64,000 bases of DNA, taken from Arthrobacter sp. ATA002. Its GTDB lineage: Bacteria > Actinomycetota > Actinomycetes > Actinomycetales > Micrococcaceae. The translations under genes and the position numbers were made by a program. This document shows positions 21,407-30,115 of the stretch, in pieces; position 1 is the first letter of the stretch; every line of letters starts with the position of its first letter. Location: positions 992,001 through 1,056,000 of the forward strand of contig NZ_CP114015.1 of assembly GCF_026898095.1 (NCBI RefSeq). Reading direction: 5' to 3'. The notes under the pieces were generated by a model. The model did not search any database and was not told where the DNA came from. It saw only the letters and a list, made by a program, of their open reading frames with translations.

Positions 21407-24400
21407 GTGTCTGAGCAGAATCCCGGGGACAACGCCTCGGACTTCCTGCTGCCCTGGCTGGGACAACTGGGACAGCATGCCGGATCGGACACGCTGCTGC
21501 ATTTCACCGCGTCCGCCTCCAACAGCATCGATTTGACCCATGCGCATCCCTCCGGCCTCGCCCAGCTGCTCGCCGGCCGCCGAACCCGGCTGTCCACGCT
21601 GCTGCGCGACTCGGAGCAGTACGGGGCAGCCATGAAGGCCGGACGCCTCCTTCGCGCCAAGATCTATGAACTGGGCACCGACCGCGGGATCGACGTCGGC
21701 TATCTCGCCGCCGGGACCGCCGCATGGCGCTACGCGGACGACGACGCCGTCCGCCCGGAATCGCTGACTGCGCCGGTCCTGCTGACGCCGGTGTCGCTGA
21801 CCGTCCATCCTTCCCAGGATGACTACGAACTCCAGCTGACCGACAAGGCCGCCCTCAACCCGGCCTTCGTGCGGCACCTGCAGCACGAACAGGGGCTGGA
21901 CCTCGATGTGGAGTCCCTGGCCCGGCTGGCATACGGGACTGCACGCTTTGACCCCCATCCGGTGCTGGAAAAACTGCGGGCCATCACTGAAGGGGTCCGC
22001 GGGATCAACATCGAGCACCGGCTCCTGGTCTCCACCTTCGCCGACCTGTCCGATCTTTCCGAAGACAGTGCCCTGGATCCGGCGCATCCGATCCTGCAGG
22101 GACTGATGGACGCGGCACGGGGCAAGGGCACCGCCGCTCCCGCCGCCAAGGATCCGGGCCTTCCGGCGCTTGACGACCGCGCACCGGCCGACGAGCTCCT
22201 GGTGCTGGACGCCGACCGTGAGCAGCAGGACGTCCTGGACCTGATCCTGGACGGGCAGTCACTGGTGGTTTCTTCGCCGCCCGGCACGGGACAAACGCAA
22301 ACCGCGCTCAACGCCGCCGCCGCACTGGTCCACGCCGGGAAATCGGTCCTCGTGGTTGCCGAGCGCCGCGGCACCCTCAACCAGTTTGTTTCCGAGCTGG
22401 ACGCGCTGCACCTGGGTTCCGCCGTGCTCCAGCTCAATGCCGGGATCACGGAACAGCAGTTAAAGGACCAGCTGGTCCGGGCCATCGTCCGGAATGAGAA
22501 GGCTGCCGCACCGGATCTCGAGAGCCTGCATAAGGTCCTCGTCGCCAACCGGCACCAGCTGCGGGACCATGTTAAGTCGCTGCACAACGTTCGCCGCCGC
22601 TGGGGTTGCTCGCCGTACCAGGCCATGCAGTCCCTTGCCGAGCTCACGTCCATGACGCCTGCACCGGCGACAACCGTCCGGCTCAAGCGCAGCGTCCTTG
22701 ACAGCATTACAGACCGCACCGAACTGACCGGCCGGCTGCGCCGCGCCGCGGAGCTGGGCAGCTTCAGCCGGGCGGCCACCACCAGCCCCTGGTTCGGGGC
22801 CAAACTGCTCAACCGCAAGGAAACCGAAGAGGCCTACGAGCTGACCCAAAGCCTGGCCCGGGACCTGCCGGAGCTGCGGGCCAAGGTCCAGGCCGTTGCC
22901 GAGCACTCCCAAATCCGTTTGGGGGAGACCTTTGCGCAGTGGGGCGAGCAGCTGGAACTGCTGGTCGCCGTGCGCGAAAGCCTCGATAAGTTCACTCCGG
23001 ACATCTTTGACCGCCCGGTCAGCGACCTGATTTCCGCTACGGCGTCCTCCTCCTGGCGCCGGGAGCGTGCCGTGGACATGAGTTCGATGACCCGTTCCCG
23101 GCTCCGCCGCGTAGCCAAGGAGTACATCCGGCCCGGCGTGCATATTTCGGACCTGCATTCCTCGCTCGTCGAGGTGCAGCGGCAGCGCGCCACCTGGGCC
23201 CGCTACGCCACCACTCAGCGTCACCCGTCGGTGGCCACGGGCCTGGCGGACATCAACCGGTCCTACATCACCGTCAAGGAGCAGCTGGATACCCTCACCT
23301 CGATCCTTGACGGCACGCCCGCCAAGCCGAACCTCGCGGAACTGACGCTCGATGAGCTGGAAAAACAGCTCGATGCACTCGCAGGGGACCGGGAAACCCT
23401 GGAGACCCTGCCCGAGCGCACCCTGCTGCTCGACGAAATGCGCGGCCAGGGACTGGGTGAGCTGCTGGATGACCTGGAAGCCAGGGAAGTCCAGCCCCGG
23501 CAGGTGGGGTATGAGCTGGAGCTGGCCTGGTGGCAGTCCGCCCTCGAAGCGATGATCAGCGGCGACGACTACCTGGCGATGAGCGACGGCGACAGCCTGC
23601 GCCGGCTGGAGGCCGAATACCGGCTGGCTGATAACGCCCACATTGCCTCCGGCAGCTCGCGGGTGCGGTTTGCCCTGGCGGACCGCTGGCGGCGGGGAGT
23701 GAAGGCTTCGGCCCCGGACGCCGCGACGCTGCGGGACGCCATCAAGAATGGGCCGCTGACCCTGCACAGTTTGTGCAGCCAGCCGAAGGAACTGGTTTCC
23801 GCGCTGCTGCCGGTGTGGACCGCGAGCCCCCTGGTCCTGCCCATGGTGCTGCCCGGAGACCGGAGTTTTGACACCGTCATTGTGCTGGACGCCGAGTCGA
23901 CCTCCCTGCAGTCCGCGGTACCGGCGCTGGCCCGGGCCGCGCAGGTGGTTGCCTTCGGCGACGGCCAGCTGGGTGGACCCCGGCCCTTCACCATTGGGGT
24001 CGAGCCCGCGCGGCCGGCGGGGGAGCAGCATGACCTCGTCAGCGCATTCGAGGCCCTTTCCCAGGTCCTGCCGACACGCACCCTCTCCACGGTCTACCGC
24101 GGAACCGACCGCGGCCTGCTGCAGCAACTGAGCCGGAGCTTCTACGAGGACCGGCTCACGTCGGTGCCGCGCGGCACCGACGTGTCGTCGGAGGAGCGGC
24201 CGCTGGTCGTTGAGTACCTCGCGGACGGAACGGGTATGCCCAGCGCCGATCATGAGGGCGTGGAAAGCGTGGCAGCCGAGGTCAACCGGGTGGTGGACCT
24301 GGTCTTCGAACACATCCGCCGCCGGCCGCATCAGTCGCTGGCAGTTCTCACCGCCAGCCCGCGGCACGCCGTCCGCGTCGCTGAAGCCATCCGGGTGCAG

Positions 24401-25312
24401 ATGGCCAACTTCCCCTGGGCATCGGACTTCTTCACGCCGGGCAAGGAGTCCTTCCGCGTGGTGCCGGTGGACCGGGCCGCCGGACTGGTGCGGGACTGCG
24501 TGATTTTCTCGCTCGGCTTTGGCCGAACCCCGCACGGACGGGCCCTGCATACCTTCGGCTCCCTCTCCGCCCCGGACGGCCGGGGCAAGTTCCTGACCGC
24601 CATGACCCGCGCCCGCAGCAGGCTGCATGTCCTGACCTGCTTCCGGCCGGAGGACCTGGACAAGTCGCGGCTCGGTTACGGTGCCCTCGACTTCTACGAC
24701 CTCATAAGCCGGGAACTGGCTCCGACAGCCGCCGGCGCCGTCCGGCGCATCGATGAGGGGATTACCTTCAGCAGTTCCGCAGGTACCGACGGCACCGCCG
24801 GCGGAATCATGGACGAGGATCCGCTGGTCGCTGACCTGGTGAACCGGCTGCGGGCCCGCGGAGCGAAGGTCTGGGACCACTACCAGGGCGCAATCGACAT
24901 TGTGGCCACGGTGGAGCGCAGCAGCACCGAGAGTGAGCCGGCGGTGCCCATGGCGATCGAATCCGACGGCACGGAGCGGTACCGCACCATGAGCGTCCGG
25001 GAGCGCAGCCGGCTGCGGCCGCAGCTTCTGGAGCGGCTGGGCTGGCGGTACATGCCGCTGTGGACCATCGAAGTGTTCAGCGACCCCTCCGCCTGTGCTG
25101 ATCTGGTGGGACGTTACCTGAACCTGCCGGCGGCGAAGGACGGCGAGGAGCAGGCCGCCCGCTCCGCCGCTGCAGTCCGGGGTTCGATGGCCCGAAGGGG
25201 CAGCCGGAGCGTCGTTCCCCATGGCAGCAGCCGAATTCGGGAACGCGGAACCGTAACTGCCGACCGGGAAGCCGGACCGCAGGCCCCCGACGCTGAGACG
25301 CGCCGCCCGTGA
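21407..25312 (+). CDS. Helicase-like AAA protein with degenerate Walker motifs and C-terminal nuclease-like domain
   Basis: A 1301-residue protein resembling the large SF1-type helicases found beside guaA in actinobacteria. GTG 21407 with AAGAGGG upstream is the likely start. The P-loop at 293-299 reads GTGQTQT, with Gln296 where the essential Lys is expected. The Walker B position (828-831) is DAES instead of DEAS. SF1-like later motifs (VVAFGDGQ; FLTAMTRARSRLHV) remain. The C-terminal 150 residues look like a REase/Vsr-type (MTES_1575-like) domain, with Asp1164, IESDG (Glu1185) and SRLRPQLLERLGW. A coiled-coil-rich middle spans about 380-750. It may be a non-hydrolysing scaffold; function unknown. 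The next small gene overlaps its stop. Confidence 0.75.
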   Translation: MSEQNPGDNASDFLLPWLGQLGQHAGSDTLLHFTASASNSIDLTHAHPSGLAQLLAGRRTRLSTLLRDSEQYGAAMKAGRLLRAKIYELGTDRGIDVGYLAAGTAAWRYADDDAVRPESLTAPVLLTPVSLTVHPSQDDYELQLTDKAALNPAFVRHLQHEQGLDLDVESLARLAYGTARFDPHPVLEKLRAITEGVRGINIEHRLLVSTFADLSDLSEDSALDPAHPILQGLMDAARGKGTAAPAAKDPGLPALDDRAPADELLVLDADREQQDVLDLILDGQSLVVSSPPGTGQTQTALNAAAALVHAGKSVLVVAERRGTLNQFVSELDALHLGSAVLQLNAGITEQQLKDQLVRAIVRNEKAAAPDLESLHKVLVANRHQLRDHVKSLHNVRRRWGCSPYQAMQSLAELTSMTPAPATTVRLKRSVLDSITDRTELTGRLRRAAELGSFSRAATTSPWFGAKLLNRKETEEAYELTQSLARDLPELRAKVQAVAEHSQIRLGETFAQWGEQLELLVAVRESLDKFTPDIFDRPVSDLISATASSSWRRERAVDMSSMTRSRLRRVAKEYIRPGVHISDLHSSLVEVQRQRATWARYATTQRHPSVATGLADINRSYITVKEQLDTLTSILDGTPAKPNLAELTLDELEKQLDALAGDRETLETLPERTLLLDEMRGQGLGELLDDLEAREVQPRQVGYELELAWWQSALEAMISGDDYLAMSDGDSLRRLEAEYRLADNAHIASGSSRVRFALADRWRRGVKASAPDAATLRDAIKNGPLTLHSLCSQPKELVSALLPVWTASPLVLPMVLPGDRSFDTVIVLDAESTSLQSAVPALARAAQVVAFGDGQLGGPRPFTIGVEPARPAGEQHDLVSAFEALSQVLPTRTLSTVYRGTDRGLLQQLSRSFYEDRLTSVPRGTDVSSEERPLVVEYLADGTGMPSADHEGVESVAAEVNRVVDLVFEHIRRRPHQSLAVLTASPRHAVRVAEAIRVQMANFPWASDFFTPGKESFRVVPVDRAAGLVRDCVIFSLGFGRTPHGRALHTFGSLSAPDGRGKFLTAMTRARSRLHVLTCFRPEDLDKSRLGYGALDFYDLISRELAPTAAGAVRRIDEGITFSSSAGTDGTAGGIMDEDPLVADLVNRLRARGAKVWDHYQGAIDIVATVERSSTESEPAVPMAIESDGTERYRTMSVRERSRLRPQLLERLGWRYMPLWTIEVFSDPSACADLVGRYLNLPAAKDGEEQAARSAAAVRGSMARRGSRSVVPHGSSRIRERGTVTADREAGPQAPDAETRRP

Positions 25313-25515
25313 GCGTCCGTCAACCGCACCGCAGGGCCAGCGGCGGGAGCGCCACCCCGGTCCCGGCGAAGAATTCGCCGGCCGGGACGCCCGCGGAGCC
25401 CCCGGTGTTGAAGGTTAGGGCTCCGGAGGACGATCCACGGGTGTGGGGTGGCGGGCCCGACGAGGAGGACCGCGATTCCTGGCTGCTCGAACAGCGTCCG
25501 CCGCACTGGGACTGA
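25309..25515 (+). CDS. Small unknown protein
   Basis: A 68-residue ORF whose GTG start overlaps the preceding TGA (GTGA), implying coupling with the helicase-like gene. The N-terminal half is Pro/Ala-rich and basic; the C-terminus is acidic and ends LLEQRPPHWD. No known family recognised. The overlap and coding composition argue that it is real. Confidence 0.55.
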   Translation: MSVRQPHRRASGGSATPVPAKNSPAGTPAEPPVLKVRAPEDDPRVWGGGPDEEDRDSWLLEQRPPHWD

Positions 25516-25523
25516 AAGCGGTC

Positions 25524-26199
25524 CTAGCCTCCGGTGAGGACGAGATGAATTCGTCCGGACCCGGAGGCTTCGGCCAGCGCAGCCGCTTCCCCGGCAGCGG
25601 CTGCCAGCACCACCACAGCGCTGTTTTCGTCGGCGCCGGGCCAGGAATCGCCGCCGTCGCCGGCGGTCCACAGGATCGGCGCATCAGAAGCGAGTACTGC
25701 GGCGGGGCCGCCGGTTCCCTGGTCTGCCCCGGCGCTACCCAGGAAGACGTCCACGAGCTGGCCGGGTGACATCAGCGCGACGATGGCAGGATCAGCAGGC
25801 CGCACGGAAACGGCAACGGAACCCGGCGGAGCTCGGTGAGAAGCCCGGTCCCAACCAGCGAGGTCTGCATCAGCGGGCTGCCCTCCCGCAGCGGAGTAGC
25901 CAACCGCCGCCCCGGGAGCTGGGCAGGATGAGAAAATGAGCCGGGCGGAACGGCGGCCGCAGCCAGCGCAACGGTGCGCAGGTCTCCGGCACTGAGCAGT
26001 GCACCCGCCGGCAGATCACCTGCCGCGACTACCAGCATGACCGTGCCCGGGTCCGGTGGAAGCAGCGCCTGGACGGCGGTTCCGGCGGCGGCGCAGCACA
26101 GCAGGGCTGCGATCAGGCGCCGCCGGCGCAGGATGAAACGCCGCAGCCGCGTACCCGGAGCACCGCCGCGGCCGTTGCGCGGGGTTGAAAGAAAAGCAT
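25524..26199 (-). CDS. SAF-domain (CpaB/RcpC-like) protein with two single-base gaps
   Basis: The parts read as one 226-codon gene if one base is restored in the T run just after the ATG (about 26194) and one G at about 25835. The result has a basic N-terminus (RLRRFILRRRRLIAALL), one transmembrane segment, then a SAF domain (VVAAGDLPAGALLSAGDLRTV; LREGSPLMQTSL) and a second half with MSPGQLVDVFLGS. SAF/CpaB proteins act in Flp-pilus assembly or bind peptidoglycan-related ligands. No pilus genes are nearby, so the role is open. It converges with the small gene at 25309. Confidence 0.65.
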
Positions 26200-26299
26200 G
26201 CTCCCGAGGCTAGGTGCCCGGGAACACCGGCGCCGCCTCCATCCGCAGCCGGTGGATAGGCGCCGGTTCGGAGCGGTACGGTCCGCCGCTGGGGAGGAA

Positions 26300-26650
26300 C
26301 TATCCGGCTGAAGAGCCTGACCCCGCCGTCGACCCGCCGGATGCCGAGCCGGCGGACGCAGAGGTGCCGGAGGACTGCGCCCCGCTGGCGGCAGCGGCGG
26401 GGGACTTGGCTGCTGCAGCAGCGCCGGATGAGGTCTCGGACTTGGCCGGCGCCGCGGGCACGGTGCTCTTGGCCTCGCGGGAATCGGTGCGGTAGAACCC
26501 GGATCCCTTGAACACCACGCCTACGCTGTTGAACTTCTTGCGCAGGTTTCCACTGCACGACGGGCATACGGTGAGGGTGTCATCGGTGAAGGACTGCTGG
26601 ATGTCGAAAGCGGAACCGCAGTCTTTGCAGGCATAGGCATACGTAGGCAC
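26300..26650 (-). CDS. ruc: FmdB-family zinc-ribbon protein, Ruc-like redox-regulated chaperone
   Basis: A 116-residue protein with a zinc ribbon at residues 1-40 (Cys8-x2-Cys11 and Cys29-x2-Cys32) and a low-complexity Ala/Ser/Gly tail. Mycobacterium tuberculosis Ruc (Rv0991c) has this layout, is HrcA-repressed, binds zinc and becomes an active chaperone when its Cys are oxidised. The neighbourhood matches too: 5-formyltetrahydrofolate cyclo-ligase, then galU. A CIRCE operator lies 70 bp upstream, supporting heat-shock control. Assignment as Ruc rests on architecture, context and the operator. Confidence 0.82.
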   Translation of the reverse strand: MPTYAYACKDCGSAFDIQQSFTDDTLTVCPSCSGNLRKKFNSVGVVFKGSGFYRTDSREAKSTVPAAPAKSETSSGAAAAAKSPAAAASGAQSSGTSASAGSASGGSTAGSGSSAG

Positions 26651-26719
26651 TGTTACTTACTCCTCCTGAAAACCAAGATGTCAGGTCCCTGGCCCCGCTG
26701 GCCCGTCGAAAAACGGCAG

Positions 26720-26746
26720 CTGGCACTCGGTGGCCTTGAGTGCTAA
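26720..26746 (-). promoter_or_regulatory. CIRCE element (HrcA operator) upstream of ruc
   Basis: CTGGCACTC-N9-GAGTGCTAA is a near-perfect HrcA operator. On the minus strand a TATAGT -10 candidate (26746-26751) abuts it, and the ruc start is 70 bp downstream. The operator also contains the TAG stop of the neighbouring cyclo-ligase gene (26743-26745). Confidence 0.85.
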
Positions 26747-27372
26747 CTATACACCGGGTGCTGCGGCAGTCCGGTCCAGGCGGAAGGGGTCAGGACTGCG
26801 TCCATCGGCTGGTCGAAGACGTCGGCCTGCCACCGGCCGGCAGGGGCGAATTCGTGGTCGTAAACGACGCCCACGGCGGGAGCAGCATTTCCCGACGCCC
26901 GGAGTTCGGAGAGGAACCGGTCATAGTAGCCACCGCCCTTGCCCATCCGCACCCCGGCCCGGTCCACGGCCAGCGCCGGCACCAGGACGAGGCTGAGCCC
27001 GGGAAGGTCCGCGGCCGTTACCCGCGGGCCGGCGGGCTCGGGCACCGACGGGAACATCCCGGGCACCAGCGGGATGCCGGGACTCCACCGGCACCACAGA
27101 AGGGTCCGGTCCGGTTGGCAGACTGGAACAACGACGTCGTATCGCCGCAGGTGCAGGCCCGCCAGCAGCGGGGCAGTGCCGGGTTCGGCGCCGGCGGACA
27201 AATACGCTGCCACGGTGCTGCCGGGCGGAACCAGATCTGGCATGGCGGCCAGCGCGTGTGCGGCCAGGGATACGCCGGCGGCCAGCGGGGCACCGGGCGG
27301 CAGCTCCCGGCGCAGCCGGCGGTACTGCTTCCGGAGCAGTTCCTTCGATGCGGGGCCCGCTGAGTCCGTCAT
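26743..27372 (-). CDS. 5-formyltetrahydrofolate cyclo-ligase
   Basis: A 209-residue cytoplasmic enzyme that converts 5-formyl-THF to 5,10-methenyl-THF using ATP. KELLRKQYRRLRREL at the N-terminus and the ATP/folate motif RMGKGGGYYDRFL near residue 150 are diagnostic. ATG 27372 is the family start. It is divergent from galU across about 100 bp. Its stop codon lies within the CIRCE element that controls ruc, so transcripts from this gene may continue into ruc. Confidence 0.9.
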   Translation of the reverse strand: MTDSAGPASKELLRKQYRRLRRELPPGAPLAAGVSLAAHALAAMPDLVPPGSTVAAYLSAGAEPGTAPLLAGLHLRRYDVVVPVCQPDRTLLWCRWSPGIPLVPGMFPSVPEPAGPRVTAADLPGLSLVLVPALAVDRAGVRMGKGGGYYDRFLSELRASGNAAPAVGVVYDHEFAPAGRWQADVFDQPMDAVLTPSAWTGLPQHPVYS

Positions 27373-27475
27373 ATATCCATTGTCGCAAAGAGTGTGCCGG
27401 CAATTGATCCAAATGCCGTGTGGCAATAGGCGGATATTTGGTGCAAACGGGCTGCGCCTATGTACTCTTACGGAC

Positions 27476-28381
27476 ATGACTTCACGCGCCACCGTAACCA
27501 AAGCCGTTATTCCCGCCGCCGGACTGGGGACGCGTTTCCTGCCGGCCACCAAGGCCATGCCCAAGGAAATGCTGCCTGTGGTGGATAAGCCCGCCATCCA
27601 ATATGTGGTGGAAGAAGCCGTTAACTCCGGTATGTCCGACATTTTGATGATTACGGGCCGCAACAAGCGTTCGCTCGAAGACCACTTCGACCGCGTGCCG
27701 TTTATTGAAAAGACACTGGAAGACAAGGGCGACCTGGAACGGCTCGCCATGGTGCGGGCCGCCTCAGAGCTGGGTGAAATCCACTACCTGCGCCAGGGCG
27801 ACCCCAAGGGGCTTGGGCATGCGGTGCTGCGCGCCAAGCTCCACGTGGGGGACGAGCCCTTCGCCGTCCTGCTGGGCGATGACCTGATCGATGCCCGGGA
27901 TGAACTGCTCAAGCAAATGGTCGAGGTCCAGGCCAAGACCGGCGGTTCGGTGATCGCCCTGATCGAGGTGGAGCCCGGGCAGATTAGCTCCTACGGCTGC
28001 GCCGACATCTCCGTTATCGAGGGCGAGGACTACGTCCGCGTCAACAAGCTGGTGGAAAAGCCGTCAGTGGACGAGGCACCGTCCAACCTGGCCGTGATCG
28101 GCCGCTACGTGCTGCACCCGGCAGTGTTCGGCGTGCTGGAGGAAACCGGTCCCGGCCGCGGCGGCGAAATCCAGCTCACCGATGCGCTGCAGACACTGGC
28201 CGCGCAGGAGGAGGGCGAAGGTGCCGGCGTGTACGGTGTCGTCTTCCGCGGCCGCCGCTACGACACCGGTGACAAGCTCAGCTACCTGAAGGCCGTGGTG
28301 ACCCTGGCGTCCGAGCGCGAGGACCTGGGCCCGGACCTGCGCGAATGGCTCAAGGACTTCACCGGAACCCTCGAGAGCTAG
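27476..28381 (+). CDS. galU: UTP-glucose-1-phosphate uridylyltransferase
   Basis: A 301-residue nucleotidyltransferase making UDP-glucose. VIPAAGLGTRFLPATKAMPKEMLPVVDKP is the nucleotide-binding signature (residues 9-37); LLGDDLID holds the metal-binding Asp; VEKP and GEIQLTDAL complete the active site. It supplies UDP-glucose for cell-wall and storage polysaccharides. In related actinobacteria a moeA/glp gene usually follows, but here a GNAT gene starts 4 bp after the stop. Confidence 0.95.
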   Translation: MTSRATVTKAVIPAAGLGTRFLPATKAMPKEMLPVVDKPAIQYVVEEAVNSGMSDILMITGRNKRSLEDHFDRVPFIEKTLEDKGDLERLAMVRAASELGEIHYLRQGDPKGLGHAVLRAKLHVGDEPFAVLLGDDLIDARDELLKQMVEVQAKTGGSVIALIEVEPGQISSYGCADISVIEGEDYVRVNKLVEKPSVDEAPSNLAVIGRYVLHPAVFGVLEETGPGRGGEIQLTDALQTLAAQEEGEGAGVYGVVFRGRRYDTGDKLSYLKAVVTLASEREDLGPDLREWLKDFTGTLES

Positions 28382-28385
28382 TGCC

Positions 28386-29003
28386 GTGTGGGGGTCGGCC
28401 ATTTGGCCGGTAACGCTGGAATGCGGCGACCTGGGCCTGCGGCCCATCCGTCACGGCGACCGGCGCGAATGGACCGCCCTCCGCATGCGCAATGCCAACT
28501 GGATGGCCCCGTGGGAAGCTAGCAACCCCCTGCCCGGCGCCGAACTGCCGTCGTTCGCCGCCATGGTGCGCAGCCTCAACCAGCAGGCGCGGCAGGACAC
28601 GGCGCTGCCGTTCGTCATCACCGAACGCCGCGGCGGGCTGCGCACTCCGCCGGCTCTTACCGGACAGCTGACCGTCTCCACGATTGTGTGGGGGTCCGCC
28701 CGCATGGCGACGCTCGGATACTGGGTGGATGAGGCGCGGGCCGGCCGCGGGATAGCGCCGACGGCGGTGGCTCTGGCCACCGACCACTGCTTCCGTGTCC
28801 TGGGGCTGCACCGGATGGAAATCAACATCCGGCCGGAGAATGCTGCGAGCCTGCGGGTGGTCGAGAAGCTGGGGTTCCGCGATGAGGGCCTCCGGGAGCG
28901 CTACCTGCACATTGGCGGCCGGTGGACGGACCACCGGAGCTTTGCCCTGACCACGGAGGACGTTCCCGAAGGCCTGCTGAACCGCTGGCTGTCACGGCAG
29001 TAA
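28386..29003 (+). CDS. RimJ-like GNAT acetyltransferase
   Basis: A 205-residue acetyl-CoA-dependent N-acetyltransferase. It has GYWVDEARAGRGIAPTAV (the acetyl-CoA loop RAGRGIA), a central strand ending LHRMEINIRPEN, and the late segment SLRVVEKLGFRDEGLRERYL. This layout is typical of RimJ/RimL-type ribosomal-protein or small-molecule acetylases. It starts at GTG 28386, 4 bp after galU, and in synteny corresponds to mycobacterial Rv0995 (rimJ). Confidence 0.85.
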   Translation: MWGSAIWPVTLECGDLGLRPIRHGDRREWTALRMRNANWMAPWEASNPLPGAELPSFAAMVRSLNQQARQDTALPFVITERRGGLRTPPALTGQLTVSTIVWGSARMATLGYWVDEARAGRGIAPTAVALATDHCFRVLGLHRMEINIRPENAASLRVVEKLGFRDEGLRERYLHIGGRWTDHRSFALTTEDVPEGLLNRWLSRQ

Positions 29004-29092
29004 CGCGCCGTGCCAGGAATTTTTGGCCCGGATGCCGACACGCCCTGCGGTAATGCGCGCCGCCGTGTGTATTAGCTCATAACGTCGTAGAT

Positions 29093-30103
29093 GTGGACTT
29101 CCCTCTCAACAGCTCCCTGATCCTGGCCGTCACTGTCGGTCTGTGGCTGCTGTGGGTTGCTCCTTACGTCTTCCGCCGTTCAGGCCTGTCTCCGGCGACG
29201 GCCGCCGGTGTGCCAGCTTCCCCGTCAACAGTCATCCGTTCATCCATCTCCGCCGATGGTCTGTCCTCACAGGGAAACACTATGTACACCACCTCCGCTT
29301 CCTCCAACGGCTCCACGGGAACTTCGGCACCGGACACCGGTGCAGCGGGACCGGTCCGGGGCCGCCGGCCGGAGTTCCGGATTCACTATGGCCGCACCGC
29401 GCTGGCCCTCGCGGGAGCGCTGGCTCTTGCCGCCGCCGTCATCGGTTTGCCGCTGGCAGTCTTCGGTGCTGCGTCCTGGTGGGTCCCGGCAGGGTCGCTC
29501 GCAGCAGTGGCCGCTGCAACAGCGTCGCTGCGCGCCCTCGCCGTCCGGGACCGCCGGCGCCGGGTGGATGCAGCCTTCCGGGCAGCCATGGGCGCTCCCC
29601 GGTCAGCTGAGTTCCGGGCTGCTGAGCTCCGGCCTGCCGGGCTGGCCCTGCAGGCGCCCGCCCCGGAACCCGCGCGGGCCGTCCGGGAAACCGTCCTGTT
29701 TGACGCCCAGAGTACTGCCGATTCCGGAAGCTCCGCAGTGCCGGCGGCAGCTGAGACCGTTCCCGCCACCGTCACCACGGCACCCGGAGCGGCCGACCGC
29801 AGGCTCACGGCAGCGGAGCTGCGCACCGCCGCCCTGGAAGTTGCCGCCAAGGCAGTGCCGGCCGGGCCGCCGAAAACCTCCACCACTCCGTGGGAGCCGG
29901 TGGAGGTTCCGAAACCTGTGTACGTTGAGGCCCCGGTGGCCCAGCGGCCCGCACCGGAGCCGCTGGTGCTTCCGGAGCCGCCCAAACCGGCGGCACGGAC
30001 CCCGCTGCGTGCGCCGGCCGCCGACAGCGCCGAGGCCGGTGCCGCTGCTCCGCGGACGGGCAAGATTAATCTGGACGACGTCCTGCAGCGCCGCCGCGCC
30101 TAG
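29093..30103 (+). CDS. Membrane protein, candidate GlpR-like division protein (Rv0996-type)
   Basis: A 336-residue protein with an N-terminal transmembrane segment (SLILAVTVGLWLLWVAPYVF), a cytoplasmic linker, a further hydrophobic pair at about 100-145, then a long Ala/Pro-rich region ending in a conserved-looking NLDDVLQRRRA tail. Position after galU and the rimJ-like gene matches Rv0996 of Mycobacterium and the corynebacterial GlpR, the membrane receptor of the FtsZ-binding gephyrin-like Glp. Assignment rests on synteny and architecture. The glp/moeA gene normally found here is missing. GTG start. Confidence 0.6.
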   Translation: MDFPLNSSLILAVTVGLWLLWVAPYVFRRSGLSPATAAGVPASPSTVIRSSISADGLSSQGNTMYTTSASSNGSTGTSAPDTGAAGPVRGRRPEFRIHYGRTALALAGALALAAAVIGLPLAVFGAASWWVPAGSLAAVAAATASLRALAVRDRRRRVDAAFRAAMGAPRSAEFRAAELRPAGLALQAPAPEPARAVRETVLFDAQSTADSGSSAVPAAAETVPATVTTAPGAADRRLTAAELRTAALEVAAKAVPAGPPKTSTTPWEPVEVPKPVYVEAPVAQRPAPEPLVLPEPPKPAARTPLRAPAADSAEAGAAAPRTGKINLDDVLQRRRA

Positions 30104-30115
30104 CGGCCCGCCGGG

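Noticed and set aside
22460..25222. Very long open frame (about 920 codons) on the minus strand opposite the helicase-like gene
   Set aside because: It is a mirror of a GC-rich coding frame; the plus strand carries recognisable helicase-like and nuclease-like motifs, the minus frame has none.
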